A stretch of DNA of 49,438 bases from Alphaproteobacteria bacterium. GTDB lineage: Bacteria; Pseudomonadota; Alphaproteobacteria; Bin95. A model generated the notes under the pieces. It did not search any database. It was not told the origin of the DNA and worked only from the letters and a program-made list of their open reading frames with translations. The position numbers and the translations under genes were made by a program. The stretch is taken from NCBI GenBank assembly GCA_022822125.1, contig JAJECF010000047.1:1-49438 (forward strand). Direction: 5' to 3'. Below, one piece after another: positions 16,109 to 25,600 of the stretch. Numbering within the stretch: the first letter of the stretch is position 1; every line of letters starts with the position of its first letter.

Positions 16109-17419
16109 ATGGGCGTTACCTTCTTCTGGATATTCCTCGCCGCGATGTTCATCGGCATGCCGATCGTGTTCGCGCTCGGCTTCGCGCCGATGGTGGGTTT
16201 CCTGCTGGCGGAGAAACCGATCTTCCTGAAGATGCTGTTCCAGCGCACCTTCGCCGGCATCCACCAGTTCCCGCTCTTGGCGATCCCGTTCTTCATCCTC
16301 ACGGGCGAGGTGATGAACCGGGCCGGCATCACGATGAGTCTGGTCAATTTCGCCAACACGCTGGTCGGCCATCTGCGCGGCGGCCTCGCGCATGTGAACA
16401 TCGTGACCAGCATGCTGTTCGCCGGCATCAGCGGCTCCGCCGTGGCCGACACCTCGGCGGTCGGCTCGATCCTGATCCCGGCGATGGAGAAGGACGGCTA
16501 CAGCCGCAAATTCGCCGCCGCCATCACGGCCGCCTCCTCGGTCATCGGCCCGATCATCCCGCCGAGCCTCATCATGGTGGTCTATGCCTTCATCATGAAT
16601 GTCTCCGTGGCCGGCCTGTTCGCCGCCGGGCTGATTCCGGGGCTGATGGTGGGCTTCATGCTGATGTCGGTGACCGGGATCATCTCCAAACGGCGCAACT
16701 ATCCCAAGGCGCACAGCCGCGCGACCGTCAAGGAGGTCGGCAAGGCGGCCTGGGGCGCCGTGCTGCCGCTGATGACGCCGGTCATCATCCTGGGCGGCAT
16801 TCTCGGCGGCATCTTCACGCCGACCGAGTCGGCGGCGGCGGCGGCCTTCTACGCGCTGTTCATCAGCCTCATCGTGCTGCGCACGCTGAAGTTCCGCGAC
16901 CTGCCGGACCTGTTCCTCCACGCCGCCATCACGTCCGGCGCGATCCTGCTGATTATCGGCACGGCGACGGCCTTCGCCGCCATCGCCAGCCTCTCGCAGG
17001 TGCCGGTCCACCTGTCCAACTTCTTCTTCTCCATCACCAGCGACCCGCTGCTGCTGCTGTTCTTCATCAATGTGCTGCTGCTGATCGTCGGCATGTTCCT
17101 CGACGCCGGCCCGGCCATCCTGATCCTCGGCCCGATCCTGGCGCCGACCATGACGGGGCTTGGCGTCGACCCGCTGCATTTCGCCGTCATAATGTGTATC
17201 AACCTGACCATCGGCCTTGCGACGCCGCCCATGGGGCTGATCCTGTTCGTCGCCTCGGGCATATCGCGATTGCGGGTCGAGGTGATCGCGCTTGAAATGC
17301 TGCCGCTTCTGGCCGTGGAAATCCTGGCGATTTTTGTCGTCACCTACTTCCCGGTCATTTCCATGTCGCTGCCCTACTGGCTCGGTTTCACCAGAAACGC
17401 GCCGGCTTTCTTCGTGTGA
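16109..17419 (+). CDS. dctM: TRAP transporter large permease, DctM type
   Basis: 436-residue transport subunit with about 12 hydrophobic helices. Conserved family blocks are GVTFFWIFLAAMFIGMPIVF at the start, GISGSAVADTSAVGSILIP near residues 108-126, GPIIPPSLIMVVYAF near 147, GGIFTPTESAAAAAFYAL near 230-250 and the C-terminal GLATPPMGLILFV near 370. Length and motifs are those of a complete DctM. It is preceded by dctQ and followed after 91 bases by the binding protein. Substrate is probably an organic acid; not identifiable from the permease. Confidence 0.94.
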   Translation: MGVTFFWIFLAAMFIGMPIVFALGFAPMVGFLLAEKPIFLKMLFQRTFAGIHQFPLLAIPFFILTGEVMNRAGITMSLVNFANTLVGHLRGGLAHVNIVTSMLFAGISGSAVADTSAVGSILIPAMEKDGYSRKFAAAITAASSVIGPIIPPSLIMVVYAFIMNVSVAGLFAAGLIPGLMVGFMLMSVTGIISKRRNYPKAHSRATVKEVGKAAWGAVLPLMTPVIILGGILGGIFTPTESAAAAAFYALFISLIVLRTLKFRDLPDLFLHAAITSGAILLIIGTATAFAAIASLSQVPVHLSNFFFSITSDPLLLLFFINVLLLIVGMFLDAGPAILILGPILAPTMTGLGVDPLHFAVIMCINLTIGLATPPMGLILFVASGISRLRVEVIALEMLPLLAVEILAIFVVTYFPVISMSLPYWLGFTRNAPAFFV

Positions 17420-17510
17420 TGCAGCGGCTTGAAAACTCCGGCCCGGACACGCCTGGCCGGAACACCGCCGCAATCCCGCGGCTTCAACGACTTCCAAAGG
17501 GAGGAAGAAG

Positions 17511-18566
17511 ATGAAGAAACATCTGGAATTGCTGGGCTCGGTCGGCATCGGTCTGGCCGTCGCGCTCGGCGGCGCCGGCGCGGCCGGCGCGGCGGACACG
17601 ACCATCAAGATCTGCCATATCGGCTCGACCGACGATGAGGACCACAAGGGCTCGCTGGTGTTCGAGAATTTCGTCGAGTCGCAGACCAATGGCGCGGTCG
17701 AGGTCGAGATCTACCCCGCCGGCCAGCTCTGCGGCAATTTCCGCCAATGTCTCGAGTCGGTCCAGCTCGGCACCTGCGAGATCACGGGAACGACCGTCGG
17801 CGGCATCGCCAACATCTTCCCGGAAATCCAGGTCACCGACCTGCCTTACATGTTCCCGAACGACCGCGTCGCCGAGAAGGTGATGAAGAGCCCGTTCATG
17901 GACGAGGTGCGCAAGGCGGTGCTCGAGAAGACCGGCACGCTGCGCCTCATGGGCCTCAACAATACGGGCGGCTGGCGCGACTTCTTCACCACCGACGTCA
18001 CGATCAGGACGCCGGCCGACCTCAAGGGCGTGAAGATGCGCACCATCGAATCGCCGCTGCAGGTCGAGATGGTCAACCTGATGGGCGGCAACCCGACGCC
18101 GATTCCGTGGCAGGAGCTCTACACCTCGCTCGCCACCGGCGTCGTGATCGGCACCAAGAACGGCATCACCGATATCGTGAACATGAAGTTCCACGAGTTC
18201 CTGAACCGGGTGACGCTCGACCACCACGCCTACATGTTCCTGTTCTGGTGGATGAATGACGACTTCCTCCAGGGGCTCTCGCCGGACGTCAAGAAGATCG
18301 TCGCGGCCGGCTTCCATCACATGACCTCGATGGCGTCCGACGATCCGAAGTTCACGGCGCTCGCCGGCTATGCGGCCTTCAAGGAGAAGGGCGGCCAGGT
18401 CTATGTGCCGACGCCGGAGGAGAAGGCGCAGTTCGTCGAGTCCGTCCAGCCGCTGAAGCAGTGGTATGTGGAGCGCTTCGGCGACAAGTGGCTGAAGCTG
18501 CTTGAGGAATCCATCGCCCAGGCGGAGATGGAAATCGAGGAAGAGGACGCAAGGCTGCTCAACTAG
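17511..18566 (+). CDS. dctP: TRAP transporter substrate-binding protein, DctP type
   Basis: 351-residue periplasmic binding protein with a signal peptide (MKKHLELLGSVGIGLAVALG..., cleavage after AGA at about residue 28). The DctP core is present: LKGVKMRTIESPLQVEMVNL near residues 168-187, whose Arg normally binds the substrate carboxylate, followed by GGNPTPIPWQELYTSLATGV. Four cysteines lie in the first 90 mature residues (IKICH, GQLCGNFRQC, GTCEI), which is unusual. The C-terminus is an acidic helix. AGGGAGGAAG precedes the ATG. A strong terminator follows 26 bases after the stop. Confidence 0.93.
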   Translation: MKKHLELLGSVGIGLAVALGGAGAAGAADTTIKICHIGSTDDEDHKGSLVFENFVESQTNGAVEVEIYPAGQLCGNFRQCLESVQLGTCEITGTTVGGIANIFPEIQVTDLPYMFPNDRVAEKVMKSPFMDEVRKAVLEKTGTLRLMGLNNTGGWRDFFTTDVTIRTPADLKGVKMRTIESPLQVEMVNLMGGNPTPIPWQELYTSLATGVVIGTKNGITDIVNMKFHEFLNRVTLDHHAYMFLFWWMNDDFLQGLSPDVKKIVAAGFHHMTSMASDDPKFTALAGYAAFKEKGGQVYVPTPEEKAQFVESVQPLKQWYVERFGDKWLKLLEESIAQAEMEIEEEDARLLN

Positions 18567-19548
18567 CCGATCCCTCTTCCACTGACTTTCGCCCGCGGCC
18601 GGCCCCACCGGCCGCGGGTTTTTCTTTGGCGCGGGCGAGCAGAGCCTCCACCTCCGCCCGGGCGGGCATGGAGTTCGCAGTGCCTGCGCGCGTGACGGAA
18701 ATGCCGGCCGCCGCGCAGCCGAAGCGGACGGCCGAGACCGGGTCCCTGCCCTCCGCCAGCGCGACGGCGAAGGCGCCGTTGAAGGCGTCGCCCGCGCCGG
18801 TTGTCTCCACCACCGGCCCGGCCCGGAAGGCGGGCACGAGCACCGCGCCTTCAGGGCCGTCATAGAGGGCGCCGCGCGCGCCGAGCGTGATGACGGCCGC
18901 GCCCGCGCCGCGTTCCCGCAGAGCCGCCGCCGCCCGGCGCGCGCCCTCCTCGTCCTCCACGGACACGCCGGTGAGCGCCTCGGCCTCGGCCTCATTGGGC
19001 GTGACATAGTCCGAGAGCCGGAGCATCTCGTCGGGCGCGGCCGCGGCCGGCGCGGGGTTGAGCACCGTCACCACACCCGCCTCCCGCGCGATGGCGAGCG
19101 CGCGCGCCGCCGCCGGCAGGGGCTGTTCGAACTGGGTCATGAACACCGCGGCGGAGCGGATCGCGCCGGCCGCCGCCTCGACATCGGCTTCGGAGATTTC
19201 GGACGCCGCGCCCGTGCAGACGACGATGGCGTTCTCGCCCGTTTCCGCGTCCACCAGCACGGCGGCCGCGCCCGTCGCCGCCCTGTCGGAGCGCGCGACC
19301 AGGGGCTCCACGCCGGCCTCCGCCCACATCGCCTGCCCCATATCGGCGAAGGAATCGCGCCCGATGCGGGAAATGAACCGCGCCTGCGCGCCGAGCCGGG
19401 CGGCCGCCACCGCCTGGTTCGACCCCTTGCCGCCGGGGCTGAGCGCCACGCTGTCGCCGATGACGGTTTCGCCCATCCGGGGCAGGCGCCGCGTCCGGAA
19501 GGTCGCATCGACGACGAAGATGCCGAGGATCGCGATGCGCGCGGTCAT
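18559..19548 (-). CDS. PfkB/ribokinase-family sugar kinase
   Basis: 329-residue ATP-dependent carbohydrate kinase. The two PfkB signatures are visible: SPGGKGSNQAVAAARLGA (about residues 37-54) and the C-terminal ETTGAGDAFNGAFAVAL near 245-261, with the catalytic Asp in GAGD. The overall layout is closest to ribokinase (GKGSNQAVAAARLG, TGAAAVLV, LNPAPA). I chose the ATG at 19546-19548; a TTG six bases upstream is the alternative. The 3' end overlaps the dctP stop by 8 bases in convergent orientation, and its C-terminal tail (KPAAGGAGRGRKSVEE) is encoded by the TRAP terminator. The neighbouring hydroxyacid dehydrogenase and TRAP genes suggest sugar or sugar-acid catabolism. Confidence 0.88.
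   Translation of the reverse strand: MTARIAILGIFVVDATFRTRRLPRMGETVIGDSVALSPGGKGSNQAVAAARLGAQARFISRIGRDSFADMGQAMWAEAGVEPLVARSDRAATGAAAVLVDAETGENAIVVCTGAASEISEADVEAAAGAIRSAAVFMTQFEQPLPAAARALAIAREAGVVTVLNPAPAAAAPDEMLRLSDYVTPNEAEAEALTGVSVEDEEGARRAAAALRERGAGAAVITLGARGALYDGPEGAVLVPAFRAGPVVETTGAGDAFNGAFAVALAEGRDPVSAVRFGCAAAGISVTRAGTANSMPARAEVEALLARAKEKPAAGGAGRGRKSVEEGSAS
18592..18627 (+). terminator. Rho-independent terminator of the TRAP operon
   Basis: A perfect 11-base-pair stem, CCCGCGGCCGG (18592-18602) and CCGGCCGCGGG (18608-18618), with a 5-base loop and then TTTTTCTTT. It terminates plus-strand transcription after dctP. The same DNA encodes, on the minus strand, the last 20 or so residues of the kinase gene. 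The minus strand has no T-run after the stem, so termination is one-directional. Confidence 0.9.
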
Positions 19549-19594
19549 CGGCAAGCGCTCCGGCCCCGCGCATGGGCCGGCATTGTTGCGCTCA

Positions 19595-19624
19595 TTGACA
19601 TGGAGCGGGCCTCCGGGCTGTATT
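19595..19624 (+). promoter_or_regulatory. Putative sigma-70 promoter of the hydroxyacid dehydrogenase gene
   Basis: A consensus -35 TTGACA (19595-19600), an 18-base spacer and TGTATT (19619-19624). The start would be near 19631, with a leader of about 84 bases before the ATG at 19715. Confidence 0.5.
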
Positions 19625-19714
19625 CCGGGCGAACCCTAGCGGCTCGGGGCGCGGGCGAAAACCGGCCCGGCCCTTCGCAAGCCGGTATCGCGGAAAGCAC
19701 AGGAGAGACGAGGC

Positions 19715-20683
19715 ATGGCCTATCGCGTAATGCTGCAAATGCCCTACACGGCGGGGCTCAAATCGGTGTTCGAGGGGCGCGACGACATCGCGGTCGAGCG
19801 CTTCACCGAATTGTCCGAGGACAACATCCTGCAGCATATCGGCAATTACGATGCGGCGATCCTGGGTGTGGCGCCCTTCACCCGCCGCATCGTCGGCAGC
19901 GCCGAACGACTGAAGATCGTCGCCCGCCACGGCGTCGGCTACGATGCGGTGGACGTGCCGGCGCTGACCGAGGCGGGCGTGCCGCTCGCCGTCGTCGGCA
20001 CGGCCAATTCGGTCACCGTCGCCGAGCATTCGCTGTTCTTCATGATGGCGCTCGCCAAGCGCGCGCTCCTTTACGACCGAGAGCTGCGCAAGGGCAATTG
20101 GGACATCCGGTTCGAGACGCCGGCCTACGACCTTGCCGGGCGGACCGTGCTCATACTGGGCTTCGGGCGTATCGGCCGCCGGCTGGTGCCGCGCTGCACC
20201 GCCATGGGCATGAATGTGCTGGTCCACGACCCCTATGTCATCCAGGACGCGATCGCGACCGCAGGCGCAACGCCGGTGGAAGACTGGCGGGCGCTGCTGC
20301 CGGAGATCGACTTCCTCTCCGTCAACTGCCCGAAAAACGAGGAAACCGACGGCATGGTCGGCGCGGCCGAACTCGCCGCGATGAAGCCGACGGCCTTCGT
20401 CGTGAACACGGCGCGCGGCAATATCGTCGATGAAAAGGCGCTTTACGACGCGCTCAAGGGCCGGGTGATCGCGGGCGCGGGCATCGACCCGTTCGTCGTG
20501 GAGCCGGCGACGGCCGCCGAGCCGCTGTTCGAACTCGACAACATCATCGTGTCGCCCCATTCGGCGGGCGTGACGGAGGAGTCCATGTTCCGCATGGGCG
20601 CGGCTGCGGCGCAGAATGTCGCCGATTGTTTCGACGGCAGGCTCGACCCGGCCAATGTCATCAATCCGGAGGTGCTTGGCTGA
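19715..20683 (+). CDS. D-isomer-specific 2-hydroxyacid dehydrogenase (NAD-binding)
   Basis: 322-residue dehydrogenase interconverting a 2-hydroxyacid and a 2-oxoacid. The Rossmann motif is LILGFGRIGRRL near residues 148-159. The catalytic triad is visible as Arg in NTARGNIVDE near 230, Glu in FVVEPATAAEPLF near 262 and His in SPHSAGVTEE near 283. Length and order are normal (phosphoglycerate dehydrogenase-like, without a regulatory ACT domain). AGGAGAGACGAGG precedes the ATG. It is convergent with a second member of the superfamily only 15 bases away. Glyoxylate, hydroxypyruvate or a sugar acid are candidate substrates. Confidence 0.92.
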   Translation: MAYRVMLQMPYTAGLKSVFEGRDDIAVERFTELSEDNILQHIGNYDAAILGVAPFTRRIVGSAERLKIVARHGVGYDAVDVPALTEAGVPLAVVGTANSVTVAEHSLFFMMALAKRALLYDRELRKGNWDIRFETPAYDLAGRTVLILGFGRIGRRLVPRCTAMGMNVLVHDPYVIQDAIATAGATPVEDWRALLPEIDFLSVNCPKNEETDGMVGAAELAAMKPTAFVVNTARGNIVDEKALYDALKGRVIAGAGIDPFVVEPATAAEPLFELDNIIVSPHSAGVTEESMFRMGAAAAQNVADCFDGRLDPANVINPEVLG

Positions 20684-20698
20684 CGGCAGAGGCAGCGG

Positions 20699-21691
20699 CT
20701 ACTGCATCCGCTCCTCCGGGCGGATCAGGTGGAGGGGCGTCTCGCCGCGGGCGGCGCGGGCGCAATTGGCGACGGCGCGCTCGATCACGACCGGCCGCCA
20801 GCGGCCGCCGACCGAGGCCGAGTTGTGCGGCGAGCCGATGACATTCGGCAGGTCGAGCAGCGACGTATCCACCCGGAAGACGCCGTGGCGGACGGGCTCC
20901 ACCCACCAGGCGTCGAGGCAGGCGGTGAAGGACGGACGGGCCAGCAAATGCTCGTGGAGGGCGCGCTCGTCGATGAGCTCGCCGCGCGCGAGATTGACCA
21001 GGATCGCATCCTCCTTCATGCGCCGCAGCGCTTCGGCGCCGATGATCCCCTCGGTCGCGGTGCTGAGCGGGGCGGTGACGAACAGGATGTCGGCCGCCTC
21101 CAGCAGCTCGCCCAACCGGTCGGGCGTTCCGATCCAGTCCGCCGGCTCGCTGCTGGCGCCGCGCCGGTTGATCGCGTGGATCTTCATGCCGAAGGCCCGC
21201 ATCAGCCGGGAGACCGCAACGCCGATGCCGCCGAAACCGAAAATGCCCGAGACGCCGCCCGCCAGCATGGCGTTGGGCGCGAACTGGTTGAACCGCCCGG
21301 CGCGAAGCTCGGCATGTTCGGCGAAGAGGCGCTTGGCGGCGGCGAGCGCCATGGCGGCGCCGTGCTCGGCCATCGGCTCGGCATAGGCCCCTCCGTTGCA
21401 GGCCACCGGAAGCTCGGGCGGCAGGCCCCGAAGCGGCATGTAGTCCACGCCGGCGGTCATCGCCTGCAACAGCCGCGCGCCGGCGAGACGGGGCCATTCG
21501 TCCCGCCGCAGGTCCTTGCCCGTGTGCCGCACGAGAACCGCCGCCGCGCGCCCCAGCATGCCGGCGCGCTCGTCCGGCGTCGAAGCGTCGGCCAGATGGA
21601 GGACCGGACCGGCTTCGCTCCAAGTGTCCGCAATGGTCCGGCGGTCCCGGTCGCTCGCGTCGAACGCGACGGCAAGGGCGTTTCTTGTCAC
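20699..21691 (-). CDS. D-2-hydroxyacid dehydrogenase family protein (second, divergent copy)
   Basis: 330 residues. The N-terminal catalytic domain is poorly conserved; the NAD-binding motif is IFGFGGIGVAVSRL near residues 151-164, and the catalytic residues appear as Arg in VNLARGELIDE, Glu in DAWWVEPVRHGVF and His in GSPHNSASVGGR. The start is a GTG (21689-21691) overlapping the DMT transporter stop as GTGA, so it is translationally coupled to that exporter gene. It is only distantly similar to the neighbour at 19715 and does not look like a recent duplicate. Coupling to a permease suggests it acts on the transported compound; this is inference. Confidence 0.88.
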   Translation of the reverse strand: MTRNALAVAFDASDRDRRTIADTWSEAGPVLHLADASTPDERAGMLGRAAAVLVRHTGKDLRRDEWPRLAGARLLQAMTAGVDYMPLRGLPPELPVACNGGAYAEPMAEHGAAMALAAAKRLFAEHAELRAGRFNQFAPNAMLAGGVSGIFGFGGIGVAVSRLMRAFGMKIHAINRRGASSEPADWIGTPDRLGELLEAADILFVTAPLSTATEGIIGAEALRRMKEDAILVNLARGELIDERALHEHLLARPSFTACLDAWWVEPVRHGVFRVDTSLLDLPNVIGSPHNSASVGGRWRPVVIERAVANCARAARGETPLHLIRPEERMQ

Positions 21692-22587
21692 GGTCGGAGG
21701 TCTCCCGGACGGCGGGCCAGAACGGCTTCGCGATAGCCGATATAGAGGCCGGACGCCACAATCAGGCCGGCTCCCACCCAGGTCCAGAAATCCGGGAAGT
21801 AGCCGAAGACGACGAATCCCAGCAGCGCCGCGAAGATCAGGTGGCTGTAGTTGAAGGGCGCGATGACCGACGCCGGGCCGCAGCCGAGCGCCACGGTGTA
21901 GAGATAATGGCCGAGGCCGGAGAGCAGGCCGAGCGAGGCGATCATGCCGATCTCGACCGCGCTCGCAGGCGCGCGCCAGTCGCTCCAGACGACAAGGCTG
22001 AGCGCGGCGGTTCCGACCACGGTGGCGATGGTCGCCGATGTCGCCGCGTCCTCGCCGGCGGAGAGCTTGCGCGTCAGCAGGGCGTAGAAGGCGCTGGAAA
22101 TGGCCGAGCCGAGCGTGAAGACGATCTGCCAGGGCGTGTCGCTGAAACCGGGCCTGATGATGACGAGCGCCCCGATGAAGCCGATGGCGACGGCAGACCA
22201 GCGCCTCGGGCCGACCCGCTCGCCGAGCACCGGCCCGGACAGGGCCGTGATGAAAACGGGGCCCAGCATGGTGATCGCCGCGGCCATGGCGAGCGGCACC
22301 CATTTGATCGCAAGGAAGAAGCAGAGCGAGGCTGCAAGCAGGCAGGCGCCGCGCAGGATCTGGGCCGCCGGGCGCGCTGTCCGGAGCAGCAGGAAGCGCG
22401 GGCCGCGCATGGGCGTGAACACGGCGACCATGAAGGCCAGCGCGCCGATATAGCGGGCCCAGACAAGCTGCACGGACCCGAAATCCGCGCGCAGAATCTT
22501 CACTTCGGCATTGAGGATGGAAAAGAGCGCAACGGCGGAGACTACGAGCAGGATCGCCAGGCCGATGCGGTCGCGGGGCCGGTTCAT
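21688..22587 (-). CDS. DMT superfamily (EamA) transporter
   Basis: 299-residue membrane protein with ten hydrophobic segments arranged as two EamA repeats of five: the first half includes SVQLVWARYIGALAFMVAVF and LAMAAAITMLGPVFITALSG, the second AISSAFYALLTRKL, HYLYTVALGCGPASVIAPFN and the final GAGLIVASGLYIGYRE. The ATG at 22585-22587 has no good ribosome-binding site, but it lies 22 bases after the stop of the fused ABC gene on the same strand and may rely on coupling. Members export amino acids, nucleosides or other metabolites; substrate unknown. Confidence 0.9.
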   Translation of the reverse strand: MNRPRDRIGLAILLVVSAVALFSILNAEVKILRADFGSVQLVWARYIGALAFMVAVFTPMRGPRFLLLRTARPAAQILRGACLLAASLCFFLAIKWVPLAMAAAITMLGPVFITALSGPVLGERVGPRRWSAVAIGFIGALVIIRPGFSDTPWQIVFTLGSAISSAFYALLTRKLSAGEDAATSATIATVVGTAALSLVVWSDWRAPASAVEIGMIASLGLLSGLGHYLYTVALGCGPASVIAPFNYSHLIFAALLGFVVFGYFPDFWTWVGAGLIVASGLYIGYREAVLARRPGDLRP

Positions 22588-22609
22588 GGGGGAGCGGGCG
22601 GGACCCGGG

Positions 22610-25600
22610 CTACTGGGCCGCGGCGGCGCTGGCGAGCTGGCGCTGGACGAGCGCGGCGTAGAGGCCGCGCTTTGCCAGCAATTCGCCATGCGCGCCGGTC
22701 TCGACCAGCCGCCCGCCGTCCAGCACGACGATCCTGTCGGCATCGCGCACGGTGGAGAGCCGGTGCGCGATGACGATGGTGGTCCGGTCGGCCTTCAGCA
22801 CATCGAGCGCGCGGCGCACGGCAAGCTCGTTCAGTGCATCGAGGTGGCTCGTGGCTTCGTCCAGGATCAGGACGGGCGCATCCTTCAGGAAGGCCCGCGC
22901 GATGGCGACCCGCTGGCGCTGGCCGCCGGAAAGGCTGGCGCCGCGCTCGCCGACCACGGTTTCGAGCCCCTCGGGCAGGGTGCGGATGAGCGGGCCCAGC
23001 GCGGCATGGTCGAGGGCCGCAGCCAGTTCCGCCTCGCTGGCGCCCGGCCGGGCGATGGTGACATTCGCGCGCAGCGTGTCGTTGAAAAGGTAGGTGTCCT
23101 GCGAGACCAGCGCGATGCGGCGGCGCAACTCATCGAGCCTGTAGTCGCGCAAATCCACGCCGTTCAGCACAATGCGCCCGGCATCGGGGTCCCAGAAGCG
23201 CATCAGCAATTGCGCCGTGGTGGTCTTGCCGGCCCCCGACGCTCCCACCAGCGCCACCGTCTTCCCGGCCGGGATGGTCACCGTCACATCGCTGAGCGCG
23301 CGCCGCGCCTGGCCGGGATAGGAGAAGCTTACCCCCTCAAGCGAAAGGCCCGCCCCGCCGTCCGCCTCCGCGCCCGGCCCGTCCTCCACCGGCACGGGCT
23401 CGTTCTCCAGCGCGTAATAGCGCCTTGTGGCGCCGAGCGTGTCCGCGAGCCGCCGGCCGATCTGGGCGATTTCCGAAACCGGCAGGAAGGCTGACATGGC
23501 GAGCAGGGCCAGCAGCGGCAACAGGCCGGCATCGACCGTTCCCGCCTGTACCAGCACCGCGCCGCTCGCCACCACGGCAAGCCCGCCGAGGCCGGTCAGC
23601 ACCTCCAGCAGGCTCTCCTGCAGCGTCACTTCGCCGAAGAAGGGCAGGCGGAGCGCGATATGCCGGTCGGCGAGCCGGTCGAAACCGTCCGCGCGCCGGC
23701 GCTCGTCCTGGAAGGAGACGATTTCGCCGAGCCCCTGCACGGAGTCGATGGCGTAGGCGCCGAGTTCGCCCGCCGCCTCGCGCGCTCGGGAGCCGAGCCG
23801 GTCCACGCGGCCGCGCATCAGGAAGGGGCTGAGGCCCACCGCCACCAGGAACGGGACCAGCGCAAGCGCGATCCACGGGCTCGCCCAGCCCAGCACGATG
23901 ATGACGGCGGCCGGCACCAGCGCCGCGACGAAGGCCGGCGCGACCGTGTGGGCGAAGAAATATTCGATGAGCTCGATATCATGCGTGGCGAGGTTCATCA
24001 GGTCGCCGGTCCGCCGCCGCACGAGATAGGCGGGCGCCAGCCTGTCCAGCTTGCGGAACGCATCGACGCGCATCTCCGCCAGCAGGCGGAACGCCATGTC
24101 GTGCGCGACCCAGGATTCGAGCCAGTGGACAATGCCGGCCAGGGGCGCCAGCACCCAGAGCCAGACGAGCAGATGGTGGTAGGGCTCGCCGTTCTTCAGG
24201 CTGAAGACGATGAGCGCGCTCACCGCGCCCACGCCGATGAAGGCGAGCACGCGCAGAACGCCGAACAGGAAGGTGAGCCCCAGGCGGCCCTTCCATGGCA
24301 GGATGACGCGCATCAGCGCCGCGACGACCTGGAACCAGGCGAGGCCCTCCGCCCGGATGACCCCTTCCGTCAGCGCCTGCTTCGCCCCGCCGGGCGTCGC
24401 GTCCAGCGTTTCCGTCACCGGGCGCCGGGCGGCGTCGATGAGGAGGTCGTCCTCCCTTTCCCCGGATTCGCGCGCCTGCTCGCGCATCAGCGAGGCATAG
24501 ACGCCGTCCGGCATTGCAATGAGGTCCCTGTGCGGCCCGCTTTCCACGACCCGGCCGTCCTCCATGGCGAGGATGCGGTCGCAGTCGATCACGCTGGAGA
24601 GCCTGTGCGCCAGGATCAGCACGGTGCGGCCCTGCATGAGGCGGTCGAGCGCCTCCTGGATCACCGCTTCATTGTCAGCATCGACGGCGGAGAGCGCCTC
24701 GTCCAGCACCAGGATCGGCGTGTCGCGCAGCACCGCGCGGGCGATGGCGACGCGCTGGCGCTGGCCGCCGGAGAGCTTGATCCCCTTCTCGCCGATGATC
24801 GTGTCGTAGCCGTCGGGCAGCGTGTCGATGAAGCCTTCGATATTGGCGATGCGCGCCGCCTCCTCGACCTCCTCCGGCTTCGCATCCGGGCGGCCCATGC
24901 GGATGTTCTCGCCGATCGTGCCGTGGAACAGGAAGGTGTCCTGATTGACGACCGAAATATGGCGCCGGATCTGCGCGAAGCTCATGTTCCGGAGGTCGAT
25001 GCCGCCGAGCGTGACGCGCCCGGAGTCGGGGTCGAAGAAACGCAGCAGCAGGCGCACGATGGATGTCTTGCCGCAGCCGCTCTGCCCGACCACGCCGATC
25101 CGCTCGCCCGGCGCGACGGAGAAGGAGAGGCCCCTGTGCGCCGGACCGCGCGCGCCGGGATAGCGGAAGGTCACGGCCTCGAAGGCGATGGCGGGCTCCA
25201 GCCGGTCCGCCTGCGCGTTTTCCGGGCCGTCGGCCACCTCCGCCTCCGCATCCAGGATGCCGTAAATGCCCTGGGCCGCCGACAGGCCGACCATGCCCTG
25301 GTGGAGCACGGCGCGGAGGTCGCGCATCGGGCGGAAGGTCTCCACGCCCATCATCAGGATGACGAGCAGGCCCGCGAGCTCCATTTCGCCGGCGGAGACG
25401 CGCGAGGCGCCGAGCGCCAGCGCCGCGGCCGCGCCAATGGCGATCATGCAGTCGGTGATGCCGCGCGAGAGCACGTTCGTGCCGAGCACCCACATGGTGC
25501 GCCGGAACAGCTCGCGCGCCTTGTGCGCCAGCAGGTCCGCGCGCGCCGCGCTCTGCCCGAAGGCCTTGAGCGTGCCGAGGCCCTGGATGGAATCGAGAAA

